DNA of 64,000 bases from Planctomycetota bacterium (GTDB lineage Bacteria > Planctomycetota > JAMOSO01), in contig JAMOSO010000011.1 in the NCBI GenBank assembly GCA_027063065.1, forward strand, positions 1 through 64,000. Reading direction: 5' to 3'. Positions 47,362-57,180 of this stretch are shown here, piece after piece. The notes below the pieces were generated by a model that made no database searches, was not told where the DNA came from, and worked only from the letters and a program-made list of their open reading frames with translations. Every line of letters begins with the position of its first letter. Position 1 is the first letter of the stretch. The position numbers were made by a program, and so were the translations under genes.

Positions 47362-48398
47362 AAACTATAAATTATAAAAAATTAAATCGTATTGTTATTC
47401 GCGTTCCAAACTGGATTGGAGATTGTGTAATGGCCATTGGAGGCTTACGCGCTATACGCAACCTTTGTCCAAATGCCCATATTGCTATTGTCGGCAGACC
47501 ATGGGTAGCTGGCTTATTTGAACATCTTGACTGCATAGATGAGATTATCGCATTTGATAAAACCACAACCGATAAATTACCATTTGGATTTTTAAAATTT
47601 TGCAAAAAACTAAAAGCAAAACAATTTGATGCTGCCTTTTTATTTCAAAATGCCTTTGAAGCTGCACTAATGGTATCTTTGGCAGGCATTAAAATTAAAA
47701 TAGGCTATAATCGTGACTGTCGTGGTTTTATGTTAAGCCATCCAATATATGTTAATCGTCAAAAATTATTATCCAAACATGAAGTTTTTTATTATACAAA
47801 TATAATAAAACAAAGTTTTAAGCCAACAACAAGCATCGATAGCAATATAAGATTAATAAATACGGATAAACAAAATATTATTGAGCAAACATTTAAAAAA
47901 TTTAATATACCACAACACAAAAACATTATAGGCATATCCCCTGGCGCTGCATTTGGACCTGCTAAACGCTGGCCAACTAATAATTTTTCTGAACTAGCCA
48001 AGCGTTTGCAAACCGAGTTAAATGCCACAGTAATTATTACTGGCGCAAAGGCTGATCAAAAGCCTACAGAAAATATGCCTGGTATAAATTTATGTGCTAA
48101 AACAAGTTTAAGCGAAGCCATATATTTAACTGCGGGATGTGATATTTTTATCTCAAATGATTCAGGGCCAATGCATATTGCTGCCGCTTTAAAAATACCG
48201 CAAATTGCCATATTTGGCTCTACAGATTATATACGCACAGGACCGTTTTCTGACAAAGCCATTATATTAAGAGATGAAGAATTAGATTGTATTCCTTGTC
48301 GCAAAAGAACTTGCAAACTTGGAACCTATGAATGTCTTAGCAAAATAACTGTACAAAATGTATTTAATAATTGTGTAAAATTATTAAATAACAAATAA
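47358..48398 (+). CDS. waaF: ADP-heptose:LPS heptosyltransferase II
   Basis: 346-residue GT9 enzyme adding the second heptose to the LPS inner core. TTG start overlapping the channel gene stop by 4 nt. Signatures: RIVIRVPNWIGDCVMAIGGLRAIR, GISPGAAFGPAKRWP, CAKTSLSEAIYLTAGCDIFISNDSGPMHIAAAL and IAIFGSTDYIRTGPFS. The last part has a Cys cluster (CIPCRKRTCKLGTYECL), present in many WaaF. Its presence implies a heptose-containing core. Confidence 0.94.
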   Translation: MKTINYKKLNRIVIRVPNWIGDCVMAIGGLRAIRNLCPNAHIAIVGRPWVAGLFEHLDCIDEIIAFDKTTTDKLPFGFLKFCKKLKAKQFDAAFLFQNAFEAALMVSLAGIKIKIGYNRDCRGFMLSHPIYVNRQKLLSKHEVFYYTNIIKQSFKPTTSIDSNIRLINTDKQNIIEQTFKKFNIPQHKNIIGISPGAAFGPAKRWPTNNFSELAKRLQTELNATVIITGAKADQKPTENMPGINLCAKTSLSEAIYLTAGCDIFISNDSGPMHIAAALKIPQIAIFGSTDYIRTGPFSDKAIILRDEELDCIPCRKRTCKLGTYECLSKITVQNVFNNCVKLLNNK

Positions 48399-48418
48399 AT
48401 TTAATATAAAACTATCCA

Positions 48419-49888
48419 TTATAATAAATCGTATTTTTTCATTTTTTTCCAAATAGTCATACGACTTAAACCAAGGGCTTCTGCAGCTTTAGTGCGGTTC
48501 CACCTTGTTTTTTCTAAGGTGTCTATTAAAATTTTTTTATCTGTCTCTGGATTTTTTAACTGTTGTGCAACTTGCCATAAAGATTGCACATCACTTTTTG
48601 ATACATCTACAGCAACATCACATAATGAGCCTTCATAAGTATCATCAAATGTATTGCTAAATCTTTCGTTAATATCACTCATACCCATTCTTAATTCATG
48701 CGGTAAATGCTCTTCTTCTATAGTAGTACCATTGCATATAACAAAAGCATATTCAATAGCATTTTCTAATTCTCTAATATTTCCCGGCCAAGAATGCTGC
48801 GTTAAAATTGCCATTGCTTCCGTTGAAATAGAAGTAATATCCTTTTGCATTTTTCGTGAAAATTCCACCAAAAAATGATGCACCAACAACGGTATATCAT
48901 CTCGCCTAGCTGATAATGAAGGTAATTTAATAGGGAAAACTCTTAACCTATAATATAAATCTTCACGAAATTTTTTATGAATTACTGCAGTAGTTAAATT
49001 TACATTTGTAGCGCTCACAATACGCACATCAGCATGTCTAGTAATTGACTCACCAACCCTTTCAAAAGTTTTTTCTTGCAAAAATCTTAGTAACTTAACT
49101 TGTATAGGCGGTGCTAAATCACCTATTTCATCCAAAAATACAGTTCCGCCCTCGGCAGCTTCAAAACGACCAACCTTATCTTGATATGCTCCCGTAAAAG
49201 AGCCTTTAACATGACCAAATAATTCACTCTCTAAAAGTGCCTCTGGTATAGCAGAACAATTAATTTTAATAAATGGTTTGTCTTTTCTTTTAGAAAAATG
49301 ATGTATAGCATCCGCGACTAATTCTTTTCCTGTGCCACTTTGACCCAAAACTAACACGGCAGCATCTGTAGTGGCTGCTTGACGTATTTGCTCATAAACT
49401 TGCTCCATCAAAGGATGTTTACCTATCATCTTATGAACTTTACGTTGGTCGCCAACCCGCTCAATTTGCTTTTCCAAACCTCTTTGTTTGCGCTGGGCTT
49501 GCCTTAATGAACTAATATCTTCTAATATTTCACCTAAAAAAAAGGCTCTTGTATTGTGATCAACCAATGATAATTGTCTAGCAATAATCGGCACTAAACG
49601 CCCATCTAAACTACGTATTACCTTTTCCTCTGGTAGCGGTATCACATCTTGCCCCATAGGACCTGCAATACCATCTTTAAAATCATTTAAAATATATTTA
49701 GTATGTAATTTATCATTTAGTTCTTCACATGATTTATTAAGAATACTGCTTGCCTTAACACCTGTGATTATTTCACAAGCACGATTCCAATAACATATAT
49801 AACCATCAGAATTAAGTAAATAAATACCTTCATATACCTTATCTAATGTCTGCAACAAAATAGAATGTGTTAAATTTTGCATTAACAT
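48419..49888 (-). CDS. PAS-type sigma54-dependent activator
   Basis: 489 residues: PAS domain (about 8-130; YEGIYLLNSDGYICYWNRACEIITG), AAA+ domain with Walker [11 protein letters not shown], the sigma54-contact loop GSFTGA (Ser in place of the common Ala), Walker B GGTVFLDEIGD, then a Fis-type HTH (EKTRWNRTKAAEALGLSRMTIWKKMKKYDLL). There is no receiver domain, so it probably senses a ligand or redox signal through PAS, not a kinase. Ends 20 nt from convergent waaF. SulP lies upstream in the same direction. Confidence 0.92.
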   Translation of the reverse strand: MLMQNLTHSILLQTLDKVYEGIYLLNSDGYICYWNRACEIITGVKASSILNKSCEELNDKLHTKYILNDFKDGIAGPMGQDVIPLPEEKVIRSLDGRLVPIIARQLSLVDHNTRAFFLGEILEDISSLRQAQRKQRGLEKQIERVGDQRKVHKMIGKHPLMEQVYEQIRQAATTDAAVLVLGQSGTGKELVADAIHHFSKRKDKPFIKINCSAIPEALLESELFGHVKGSFTGAYQDKVGRFEAAEGGTVFLDEIGDLAPPIQVKLLRFLQEKTFERVGESITRHADVRIVSATNVNLTTAVIHKKFREDLYYRLRVFPIKLPSLSARRDDIPLLVHHFLVEFSRKMQKDITSISTEAMAILTQHSWPGNIRELENAIEYAFVICNGTTIEEEHLPHELRMGMSDINERFSNTFDDTYEGSLCDVAVDVSKSDVQSLWQVAQQLKNPETDKKILIDTLEKTRWNRTKAAEALGLSRMTIWKKMKKYDLL

Positions 49889-49900
49889 ATTGTAAAATTT

Positions 49901-49942
49901 ATTTACATTTATTGCTATAAAAATATAACAATAAATGTAAAT
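49901..49942. repeat. 14-bp inverted repeat between sulP and PAS activator gene
   Basis: Perfect 14-bp arms (ATTTACATTTATTG at 49901-49914 and its complement at 49929-49942) with a 14-nt A+T loop. It begins 7 nt after the SulP stop and ends 12 nt before the activator ATG. Either a weak terminator for sulP or an operator for the activator. Confidence 0.5.
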
Positions 49943-49948
49943 CTATGC

Positions 49949-51526
49949 TTAAGCTAACTTATCTAATGCTAAATGGTAATCAGGATCTTCTAAAACGTTA
50001 ACTTCAACCAAATCACCCATCTGTTTTAATAAGGCGCTACACTCTACTGATAAATGCCTTAAATGTATATTTTTACCAACACTTCGATATCTCTCTGCCA
50101 AAGCATGTATTGCTTCCACAGCAGAATGATCACAAACACGTGAATTTAAAAAGTCAATAATCACATTATCTGGATCATTGATAGGATCAAAAGCTTCTCT
50201 AAAACTAGTTGTTGAAGCAAAAAATAAAGCACCATTTACATCATATCTGCGATGTCGTTTATCCTCTTCCACTACTGTTATAACTATTTCCTTGGCATGT
50301 TGCCATGCAAACAATAATGCAGTTGCAATAATTCCAACACCAACAGCGATAGCCAAATCTGTAAAAACGGTAACCACAGTCACTAAGACCATAACAAAAA
50401 CATCTGATTTTGGTGCTTTTCTAATAATTTGAAATGTAGCCCATTCAAACGTACCTATAACAACCATAAACATTACACCAACCAATGCTGCTAATGGTAT
50501 TTTTTCAATAAGTGGGGCTGCCACCAAAATAATAGCAATAAGTGCGACTGCTGCAGTAATACCAGAAAGTCGCCCACGGCCACCTGCACGCACGTTAATC
50601 ATTGATTGACCTATCATAGCACAACCTCCCATAGCCCCAAAAAAACCGCAGGTAATATTAGCTGCACCTTGAGCCATACATTCTTTATTACTGCGACCCC
50701 TTGTACCAGTCAATTCATCTACTAATGTTAAAGTCATCAATGATTCTATCAAACCAATGCAAGCCAAAATAACTGAATAAGGTAATATTATTTTAAAATT
50801 ATCCCACGTGAGAGCCACATTTGGAATATGAAAAGATGGCAAACTACCTTTTAAAGTTATGGCAGAATCTGGAACGCTTGTAGAAGTCATATCACGCAGT
50901 TGATTCCAAACCGTTCGCACATCTTCTCCAAATGGTAAAAATTGCGATAATAATGTAATGCCCACAATAGCTGCTAAAGACGCTGGCACAGCCTTGGTTA
51001 ATTTTGGTAAAAATTGAATTATACACATAGTAAACAAAACCATAATTAACATAACTATTAAATTTGAGCCACTTAGCCACTCCATAGCCCCAGTTGCCAT
51101 ATTTAAAGTTTTAAATTGCCCCAATTGTGCCATAAATATAATAATTGCCAAGCCATTCACAAAGCCAAGCATAACTGGATGCGGGATTAATCTAACAAAC
51201 TTACCAATACGCAATAAGCCCAAAGTTATTTGAATAATACCCATCAGCACCACAGTGGCAAATAGATACTCTATACCATGAGTTGCAACCAAGCTTGTCA
51301 TTACCACTGCCAATGCACCAGTTGCACCAGAAATCATACCAGGACGTCCACCAAAAATCGAAGTTATCAAGCCAACAATAGCAGCAGCATATAATCCAAC
51401 TAAAGGCGTTACTCCTGCTACAAATGAAAATGCCACTGCTTCTGGCACAAGAGCCAACGCAACAGTTAAGCCCGATAAAATATCATCCTTAATATTACCA
51501 CGCTTTTTTTTAGATAGAAAAAACAT
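49949..51526 (-). CDS. SulP family anion transporter with STAS domain
   Basis: 525 residues. Inner-membrane SLC26/SulP carrier: about 10-14 helices, with [24 protein letters not shown] in the first helices, [42 protein letters not shown], then a C-terminal STAS domain (about 425-525; [35 protein letters not shown]). Family members carry sulfate, bicarbonate, dicarboxylates or other anions; the sequence does not decide which. Same direction as the PAS activator, 60 nt upstream of it. Confidence 0.93.
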   Translation of the reverse strand: MFFLSKKKRGNIKDDILSGLTVALALVPEAVAFSFVAGVTPLVGLYAAAIVGLITSIFGGRPGMISGATGALAVVMTSLVATHGIEYLFATVVLMGIIQITLGLLRIGKFVRLIPHPVMLGFVNGLAIIIFMAQLGQFKTLNMATGAMEWLSGSNLIVMLIMVLFTMCIIQFLPKLTKAVPASLAAIVGITLLSQFLPFGEDVRTVWNQLRDMTSTSVPDSAITLKGSLPSFHIPNVALTWDNFKIILPYSVILACIGLIESLMTLTLVDELTGTRGRSNKECMAQGAANITCGFFGAMGGCAMIGQSMINVRAGGRGRLSGITAAVALIAIILVAAPLIEKIPLAALVGVMFMVVIGTFEWATFQIIRKAPKSDVFVMVLVTVVTVFTDLAIAVGVGIIATALLFAWQHAKEIVITVVEEDKRHRRYDVNGALFFASTTSFREAFDPINDPDNVIIDFLNSRVCDHSAVEAIHALAERYRSVGKNIHLRHLSVECSALLKQMGDLVEVNVLEDPDYHLALDKLA

Positions 51527-51637
51527 ATATATCCTTTAAAATTTTAAAATCTGCAAAGAATATAGATAGTTTGTATATAGTCAATATTAACCCTGCTAAT
51601 TGCAGTATATTAATAAATCCCAATCTACAATCTGTAT

Positions 51638-52354
51638 TTACTTGCCACCAGACCAAAAGGCCTTAACTTTTGGATCACTTGAACTATAACCATCAACCAT
51701 TACTTCATCGTATGTATGCAAAGCAACATGTCCATCTACAAATACCAAATTGCTACCATTTTTATGTCGTAACGATATATTATTAGTACCACGTGGTATT
51801 GGAAATCTAACCAAAAAATAACTTTGTAAAGTATTTTGCTTAGCGCTATCCGCCCACATTAAAAGTTGTGCAGGATTTTGTACTGAACTGCTCCTTGTGG
51901 GACCACCTCCTGATGCAGTACATAAATAATCATAATTATATCCATATGATATTTGCACTTTGGCTACAGGAACCCCACCTTCATAAACTCTTCTAGTTTC
52001 GGTATCTTCCTTTTTTTGCGAAGAACAATAAAAAACATTATAGATAGGCGGATTATATGATTTTTCAATACCGACATATTCTAATTCATTTTTTGTCCAA
52101 TACATATCTTCAATAAGATAACCTCTATAATCTAATGAATAATTAATATTAGCTAAACCAAGTTGTTTTAAATTATTAGAGCAAGATACTTGTTTGGCTT
52201 TGGATTTGGCCTCGGACAATGCCGGCAAAAGCATTGATGCTAGAATAGATATAATAGCTATCACTACTAATAATTCTATCAAGGTGAAGTATTTATTTAT
52301 ATTTTTAAATTTGTTTATTTTTAATGTTAAAGTATTTAAACATTTCATATACAA
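51638..52354 (-). CDS. Type II secretion-like pseudopilin (DUF1559 / H-X9-DG)
   Basis: 238 residues with a 25-residue leader and the prepilin methylation motif [24 protein letters not shown] after it. The mature protein has [24 protein letters not shown] and the C-terminal [15 protein letters not shown] (the H-x9-DG block). Proteins of this type are highly expanded in Lentisphaerota, Verrucomicrobiota and Planctomycetota, and are thought to be exported, surface or secretion-related fibres. Function of this one unknown. A 282-bp gap precedes it. The leading residues [20 protein letters not shown] may start at the second Met. Confidence 0.88.
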   Translation of the reverse strand: MYMKCLNTLTLKINKFKNINKYFTLIELLVVIAIISILASMLLPALSEAKSKAKQVSCSNNLKQLGLANINYSLDYRGYLIEDMYWTKNELEYVGIEKSYNPPIYNVFYCSSQKKEDTETRRVYEGGVPVAKVQISYGYNYDYLCTASGGGPTRSSSVQNPAQLLMWADSAKQNTLQSYFLVRFPIPRGTNNISLRHKNGSNLVFVDGHVALHTYDEVMVDGYSSSDPKVKAFWSGGK

Positions 52355-52636
52355 TCCTTTATTTAAAAATACACCTTATTGCTACAAGCAATACCCATTT
52401 GAATATAGTTAAATTTCAAACTATCTACTTCGTATAATTTAACCTCAACATTTGTTTAATAAATATCATTTTCAACTATTTGTTTATCGTTTTTAATGAA
52501 ATTGTGTTAAATAAAAAAGAAAATACAAAAAATAGACTCTACAACACTCTATATTTTATAAATTATGGCAATGTAAATTAAAGCTCTACTAGCCTGTGCC
52601 AACTAATATGATTTTATTTGTGTTAAAAATCGAATA
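52355..52636. other. A+T-rich intergenic region upstream of pseudopilin gene
   Basis: 282 bp without a gene. It should hold the pseudopilin promoter (minus strand) and the end of the cassette B message. I see a short ATTGC-N5-GCAAT repeat (52378-52392) and no convincing terminator or consensus promoter. Confidence 0.5.
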
Positions 52637-53911
52637 TTAAAAATGACTTAAGTCTATATCAAAAGATGGCAATTGGGTTTCATCTACGCGATATATATTT
52701 GCCTCACCATGACGTCTTGCCCAATAACCTTGTGATTTTGCTTTCCAAAAATCAACCTGTAGAGATGCCTCTTTAGTCTTTAATACAATAGTATTATAGT
52801 GTTTGGGAATATTTAAATTTTTTGGATATAAATAACTTTTTATTTGTAAATTTAACACCTTATTAATAAATAAAACCGCATTTTTAAATGACACTTTTTT
52901 ATTATTAATAAAAATATTCTTATTTTGTTTTACTAAATTAATATTTTTATTTTGCCAATTAATTTTTAAACTCACAAAATTTGTTGCAGGCAAAACAAAA
53001 ATATAAGGCGATCTAAACTCGTTTGCCAATGCTCCTACGTCATTAATCAATAACAAATCTAGCTCTACCACTGTTTTACTGCCAGGTATCATGGCGTATA
53101 ATTTTGCAGACAACTTATCAAAAACAATAAATGCCGTCTCTGTTTGTAAATTTTTACTTTTTAGTGTAACTATATAATCAGCATTTTCAGCAGTAAATAA
53201 TGTATACAAATCTGCCACACCGCCCTTTATAAACTTAATAGCCCTAGCGCCTGCAATTGCGCTTAATGCAGTACCTAATCTCTTACCGTCAATCCAGTCT
53301 TCAACTGGTTTGCGTATTTTCCAAATACCATTTTTTTGATTGATTAAAATATTAGCATGCTTACTTTTTATATTGATTTCGCTAATATCTTGTGCGTCTA
53401 TAGTAAATATTTGACGACGCTTTAATAAATCAATATCTGTTAATAAGATATCAGCCAAATTACCTTCTACCACATAAACTACGTCATCATTATTTAACGT
53501 AATATATGAATTATGATCTAATAAAGTTTCGCCAAATACATTAACTTTGATGGTTTTATTAGTGGTTGAAAGCTCAAAGCTTCCACGTCTACTGCCGATA
53601 TTGGGTATTTCTTCAGATGGTACAGAGCGCAATGCTTTTAAAGCAAACAATCTACCACCCAACTGACGCATCTGTTTTTGATCCAATAAAATATCAGATT
53701 TATCCAAGCTCCAATGCTTATCAAAATATTTAAATATCAAAGCATCTGACTTAACAGGTTTTATGGCCATACCAGTAATAATATTAGGATTTAAAGATAT
53801 TAACTGTTTAGAAGATTGAATGACTAAACTATCCTTATGATGCTGTAAACCATATATTAAAATATTAACAATAGCGAATACACTTATAATAATAAAACGC
53901 CTGATGCTCAT
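52637..53911 (-). CDS. DUF4340 protein of cassette B
   Basis: 424 residues. One N-terminal membrane helix (about 5-22) and a large extracytoplasmic region made of repeated small beta modules (HWSLDKSDILLDQKQMRQLGGRLFALKALRSV; NGIWKIRKPVEDWIDGKRLGTALSAIAGARA). These (I/W)xI-linked modules followed by xxLxxxLxxL helices are the DUF4340 signature. Presumed partner of the cassette B ABC complex. Start overlaps the gldG-like stop by 1 nt. It is 51 residues longer than, and clearly diverged from, its counterpart at 1638-2759. Confidence 0.8.
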   Translation of the reverse strand: MSIRRFIIISVFAIVNILIYGLQHHKDSLVIQSSKQLISLNPNIITGMAIKPVKSDALIFKYFDKHWSLDKSDILLDQKQMRQLGGRLFALKALRSVPSEEIPNIGSRRGSFELSTTNKTIKVNVFGETLLDHNSYITLNNDDVVYVVEGNLADILLTDIDLLKRRQIFTIDAQDISEINIKSKHANILINQKNGIWKIRKPVEDWIDGKRLGTALSAIAGARAIKFIKGGVADLYTLFTAENADYIVTLKSKNLQTETAFIVFDKLSAKLYAMIPGSKTVVELDLLLINDVGALANEFRSPYIFVLPATNFVSLKINWQNKNINLVKQNKNIFINNKKVSFKNAVLFINKVLNLQIKSYLYPKNLNIPKHYNTIVLKTKEASLQVDFWKAKSQGYWARRHGEANIYRVDETQLPSFDIDLSHF

Positions 53912-55416
53912 TATCTAAATCTCTTTGAACGATGAAAATACCATACTATTAAACCTATAAGTGCAATTAATAATGGCATTATTAACATAACTAAAATAAA
54001 AATAACTTTAAGCTGAGAGCGTGATAAATTTAATCTGACGTTTTCTGGCCTTCTTGGTCCTATGCCTGAAACTTCTTCACGACCCGTTAAATAATTAACA
54101 GTATTCATTAAGAAATCATAATTACTTGAATGTTCAAATCCAATTGCATTGCGATTACTCGCCAGTACTGAAGAACCTATGATAAAAACCCTTGCTATTG
54201 TAGCTTTACCTTTTGCATCTTTAAATAAACGGCTAAACGATACTGCCAAATTACATGGACCTTGGACATCTTTTGCGTCTTTTGAAATACTTGTTAATTT
54301 TGACAAATCTTGCTCGCCCCACGAATCCTGCGAACTGCGAACCAATGGAGTCCAATCCATATCTTTTTGAACCTTACCTGCAGTTTTGTCAGTAGGTAAA
54401 TCTATACTTCTAGCATTAGAAAAAATCAAAGGAGTATTGCCCATACGCTTTACTACAGAATGCAATCCAAATACTTTAGCACTTAATGTTCCCGCACCAA
54501 AACCTGCTAAATTTTGAGTAGAATCAATAACTAAATCATTATTAATTGTTACACCCCATTTTTTAAAATAATTTTTCAAATTAATATTAGCACTTTGATA
54601 TGGACGTATTTCAATGGGAGCATCCATTAACAACAACAAGCGTCCCCCTCTTTTTAAATACATATCAAGTAATTTTATTTCATGTGGTTTAAAAATACTG
54701 CGTGGTCTATTAATAATTAACAAATTACAATCTTCTGGAATTTTAGGGGCATTAAGTGTAGCAATTGTTTTTATGCCAATATTGGCACGCAAAATAGCTT
54801 GTGCAAATTTAGAACAACCATCCACACCTGTATTGCTTAACGACCTTTCATCATGCCCAATAACCGCATAAGCAAATTTAGGTGTATCTTCTGACACAGA
54901 CATTATACCAGAGGTTATTACCTCTTCTCCCCTAAAGCCTATTACTTTGGCTGGATTTTTATCTAATGGTGAACGCTTGCTCCATTCGTACAACCCTGTA
55001 GATTTAACAAATCTTTGATGTTGGCCACACTCAAATACAATGATATTATTCTCTTTTATTTTAAGTCTATCCAAAATAGCTTTTGTACCTGCTGGATCAC
55101 GATCTTGATCCATATAAATAACATCAACTGCATCTGAAACATTATATCGTTGCAACAATATTTTAGTATCAGCATATGCAGCATTTAGCCTATCGAGCAA
55201 AACATATATTTTAACTTTTAAACCCTTATGCTTAACAGCTTTTAAAACATCTTTAGTCTTGGGTGAAAGGCTAAAATAACTATCGCTTGTAAAATCAAAT
55301 CGCCAGTTATGATAAGCCGCATTACAATTAATTAAAACCAAACTAAGTAAGGCCAAAACAATAGCTAACCACAACAAAATATTATATCGCTTTGATATCA
55401 TTGTTTTTATTTCCAC
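53911..55416 (-). CDS. GldG-like ABC transporter auxiliary protein, cassette B
   Basis: 501 residues. I keep the GTG start at 55416 because GAGG lies 7 nt upstream; ATG at 55401 has a poorer site. One N-terminal membrane helix (about 13-31), FDFTSDSYFSLSPKTKDVLKAV as the GldG hallmark, VKIYVLLDRLNAAYADTKILLQRY, then the periplasmic domain with CNLLIINRPRSIF and RGGRLLLLMDAPIE, and a C-terminal membrane helix (about 473-494, VIFILVMLIMPLLIALIGLIVWYF). There is no coiled coil before the last helix, in contrast to cassette A. The start overlaps the permease end by 10 nt. Confidence 0.85.
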   Translation of the reverse strand: MEIKTMISKRYNILLWLAIVLALLSLVLINCNAAYHNWRFDFTSDSYFSLSPKTKDVLKAVKHKGLKVKIYVLLDRLNAAYADTKILLQRYNVSDAVDVIYMDQDRDPAGTKAILDRLKIKENNIIVFECGQHQRFVKSTGLYEWSKRSPLDKNPAKVIGFRGEEVITSGIMSVSEDTPKFAYAVIGHDERSLSNTGVDGCSKFAQAILRANIGIKTIATLNAPKIPEDCNLLIINRPRSIFKPHEIKLLDMYLKRGGRLLLLMDAPIEIRPYQSANINLKNYFKKWGVTINNDLVIDSTQNLAGFGAGTLSAKVFGLHSVVKRMGNTPLIFSNARSIDLPTDKTAGKVQKDMDWTPLVRSSQDSWGEQDLSKLTSISKDAKDVQGPCNLAVSFSRLFKDAKGKATIARVFIIGSSVLASNRNAIGFEHSSNYDFLMNTVNYLTGREEVSGIGPRRPENVRLNLSRSQLKVIFILVMLIMPLLIALIGLIVWYFHRSKRFR

Positions 55417-56156
55417 CGTTTAGCCTCAGCTCGTTGTAAGGCTGCCCATAAAAACAACATTGCAACACTAGCATAATAGATAAGTGCATTAACGTCCAAA
55501 ATACCTTGAGAAAAATTTTCTAATTGGCTCCAAATGTTAATATAAATTGCTACTTCACGCATAGTGCCAGAAGCCATTGTATATTCACCCATTCCAGCAC
55601 CAAATATACCAAATAAAACCATAATAGTAGTAATTGCAGCTATCACCTGATTGCGTGTCCAAACAGAAAAAAACACTCCAATTGCTGTAAACATACACCC
55701 TAATGTCAATAAACCTATATATCCTGTCACAATTGGTCCAATATCAATGTGCGTATAATTACTTAAAATAATGGGATATAATAATGTAGGAATCCACAAA
55801 ATTATATAAATCAAACTAGCCGATATATATTTTGCCAATACTATGGTTTTTTCTGAAATAGACACTGTTGTCAATAGTTCAATGGTACCTGTAGATATTT
55901 CTTCACTAAAAGTTCGCATAGTAATAATTGGCACTACAAACATTATGTAGTATAATACAAATTCATTACCGCCTAAAAAAGATTTCATCACAGCACCATG
56001 TGGAGCATCTGGTTGCTGTAATGCAGATATAATCACCGAAAATATCAAGCCATTCATCAATAAAAATGCAATACTGATAATGTAAAACATAGGGCTTAAA
56101 AAATAACTGCGCAACTCACGCAATATCATTGCATTTAATTGTTGTAAAGCTCTCAT
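55407..56156 (-). CDS. ABC-2 type permease, GldF-like, cassette B
   Basis: 249 residues, six predicted helices. LNAMILRELRSYFLSPMFYIISIAF opens the protein, and the conserved loop is IITMRTFSEEISTGTIELLTTVSIS. It matches the cassette A permease in design (loop TFSEEISTGTIELLTT versus LWSEERKSKSIELLFT) but diverges in most of the sequence. Forms the membrane pore with the upstream ATPase, whose gene it overlaps by 4 nt. Confidence 0.9.
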   Translation of the reverse strand: MRALQQLNAMILRELRSYFLSPMFYIISIAFLLMNGLIFSVIISALQQPDAPHGAVMKSFLGGNEFVLYYIMFVVPIITMRTFSEEISTGTIELLTTVSISEKTIVLAKYISASLIYIILWIPTLLYPIILSNYTHIDIGPIVTGYIGLLTLGCMFTAIGVFFSVWTRNQVIAAITTIMVLFGIFGAGMGEYTMASGTMREVAIYINIWSQLENFSQGILDVNALIYYASVAMLFLWAALQRAEAKRWK

Positions 56157-57100
56157 TTATGTCCACCTTCTAATGTAGATATTACAATATTCTCTAAGGT
56201 TAACTCTTTGCGATGTAATTCTCTAATAATGCCACCATTTTCAGTAATTATCTGAAATATCCGAGTACGAATATCATCTGCCGTTGTATAAATAGCTAAA
56301 TAAAACCATTCTTGCACTGTATCAACTGTTACGCTTTTAATACCATTAATCTGCTTTAAAGCGTCAATTGTTTGATTGTTAATGTTCTGACATTCCACTA
56401 CGATAGGTTCAGATAATGCACTATTTTTTAATAAATTTTGTGGAGTTGAAGACACTAATAAACGTCCATCTTTAATAATGACAACCTTTGTACAAATAGC
56501 TTCAACCTCTTGTAAGATATGCGTTGATAATAAGACACTTGTTTCGGGCACTAAATTCCTAATTAAATTTCTAAAATCGGTTATTTGTGCAGGGTCTAAA
56601 CCAGATGTTGGTTCATCTAATATAACTAATTTTGGTCGATGTAAAATAGCATCTGCCAAAGCAACCCTTTGCCTGTAACCTTTAGATAATTGCGAAATTG
56701 GCACTTTTGCATGATCGGTAATACCAATAAGTTCAAATAATTCTGTAATGCGTTTATCCCTTTGTTGTTTATTAAAACCACGCAATTTAGCTCTATAATG
56801 TAAAAATGTTAAAGGTGTCATTTCAAGATATAAAGGTGATGATTCTGGAAGATAGCCAACTATTTTTTGAACCTGCCGACAATCTTTACATATATCAAAA
56901 CCACCAATATTTGCCGTGCCTGAACTAGGTTTAATAAAGCCTGTCAACATACGCATTGTTGTGCTTTTACCTGCGCCATTTGGTCCTAAAAAACCTACAA
57001 TATCTCCTGCTTTAACACTAAATGACAAGTTATCTACAGCATTAAAATTGGCATAAGTTTTGGTTAAACCATCAACTTTTAGTATAAAATCATTATTCAT
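56153..57100 (-). CDS. ABC transporter ATP-binding protein, cassette B
   Basis: 315 residues. Walker A GPNGAGKST, signature LSKGYRQRVALADAI, Walker B KLVILDEPTSGLDP, switch His in LLSTHILQE. Residues after about 235 form an extra regulatory domain (SEPIVVECQNINNQTIDALKQINGIKSVTV...) as in GldA-like ATPases, which is lacking in the 242-residue cassette A ATPase. First gene of cassette B, divergent from hemW with an 80-bp gap. Confidence 0.92.
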   Translation of the reverse strand: MNNDFILKVDGLTKTYANFNAVDNLSFSVKAGDIVGFLGPNGAGKSTTMRMLTGFIKPSSGTANIGGFDICKDCRQVQKIVGYLPESSPLYLEMTPLTFLHYRAKLRGFNKQQRDKRITELFELIGITDHAKVPISQLSKGYRQRVALADAILHRPKLVILDEPTSGLDPAQITDFRNLIRNLVPETSVLLSTHILQEVEAICTKVVIIKDGRLLVSSTPQNLLKNSALSEPIVVECQNINNQTIDALKQINGIKSVTVDTVQEWFYLAIYTTADDIRTRIFQIITENGGIIRELHRKELTLENIVISTLEGGHK

Positions 57101-57180
57101 TATTTTATCATAAGCTTTTAAATCAATTGATACAATTTTAATAATTAGCAGTGTGATTAAAAATATGCAATAATAAAATT

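Noticed and set aside
52583-52602. TTGGCAC on the minus strand upstream of the pseudopilin gene, resembling the -24 half of a sigma54 promoter
   Set aside because: The -12 GC is not at the required 10-nt distance, and the site is about 240 nt from the start codon.
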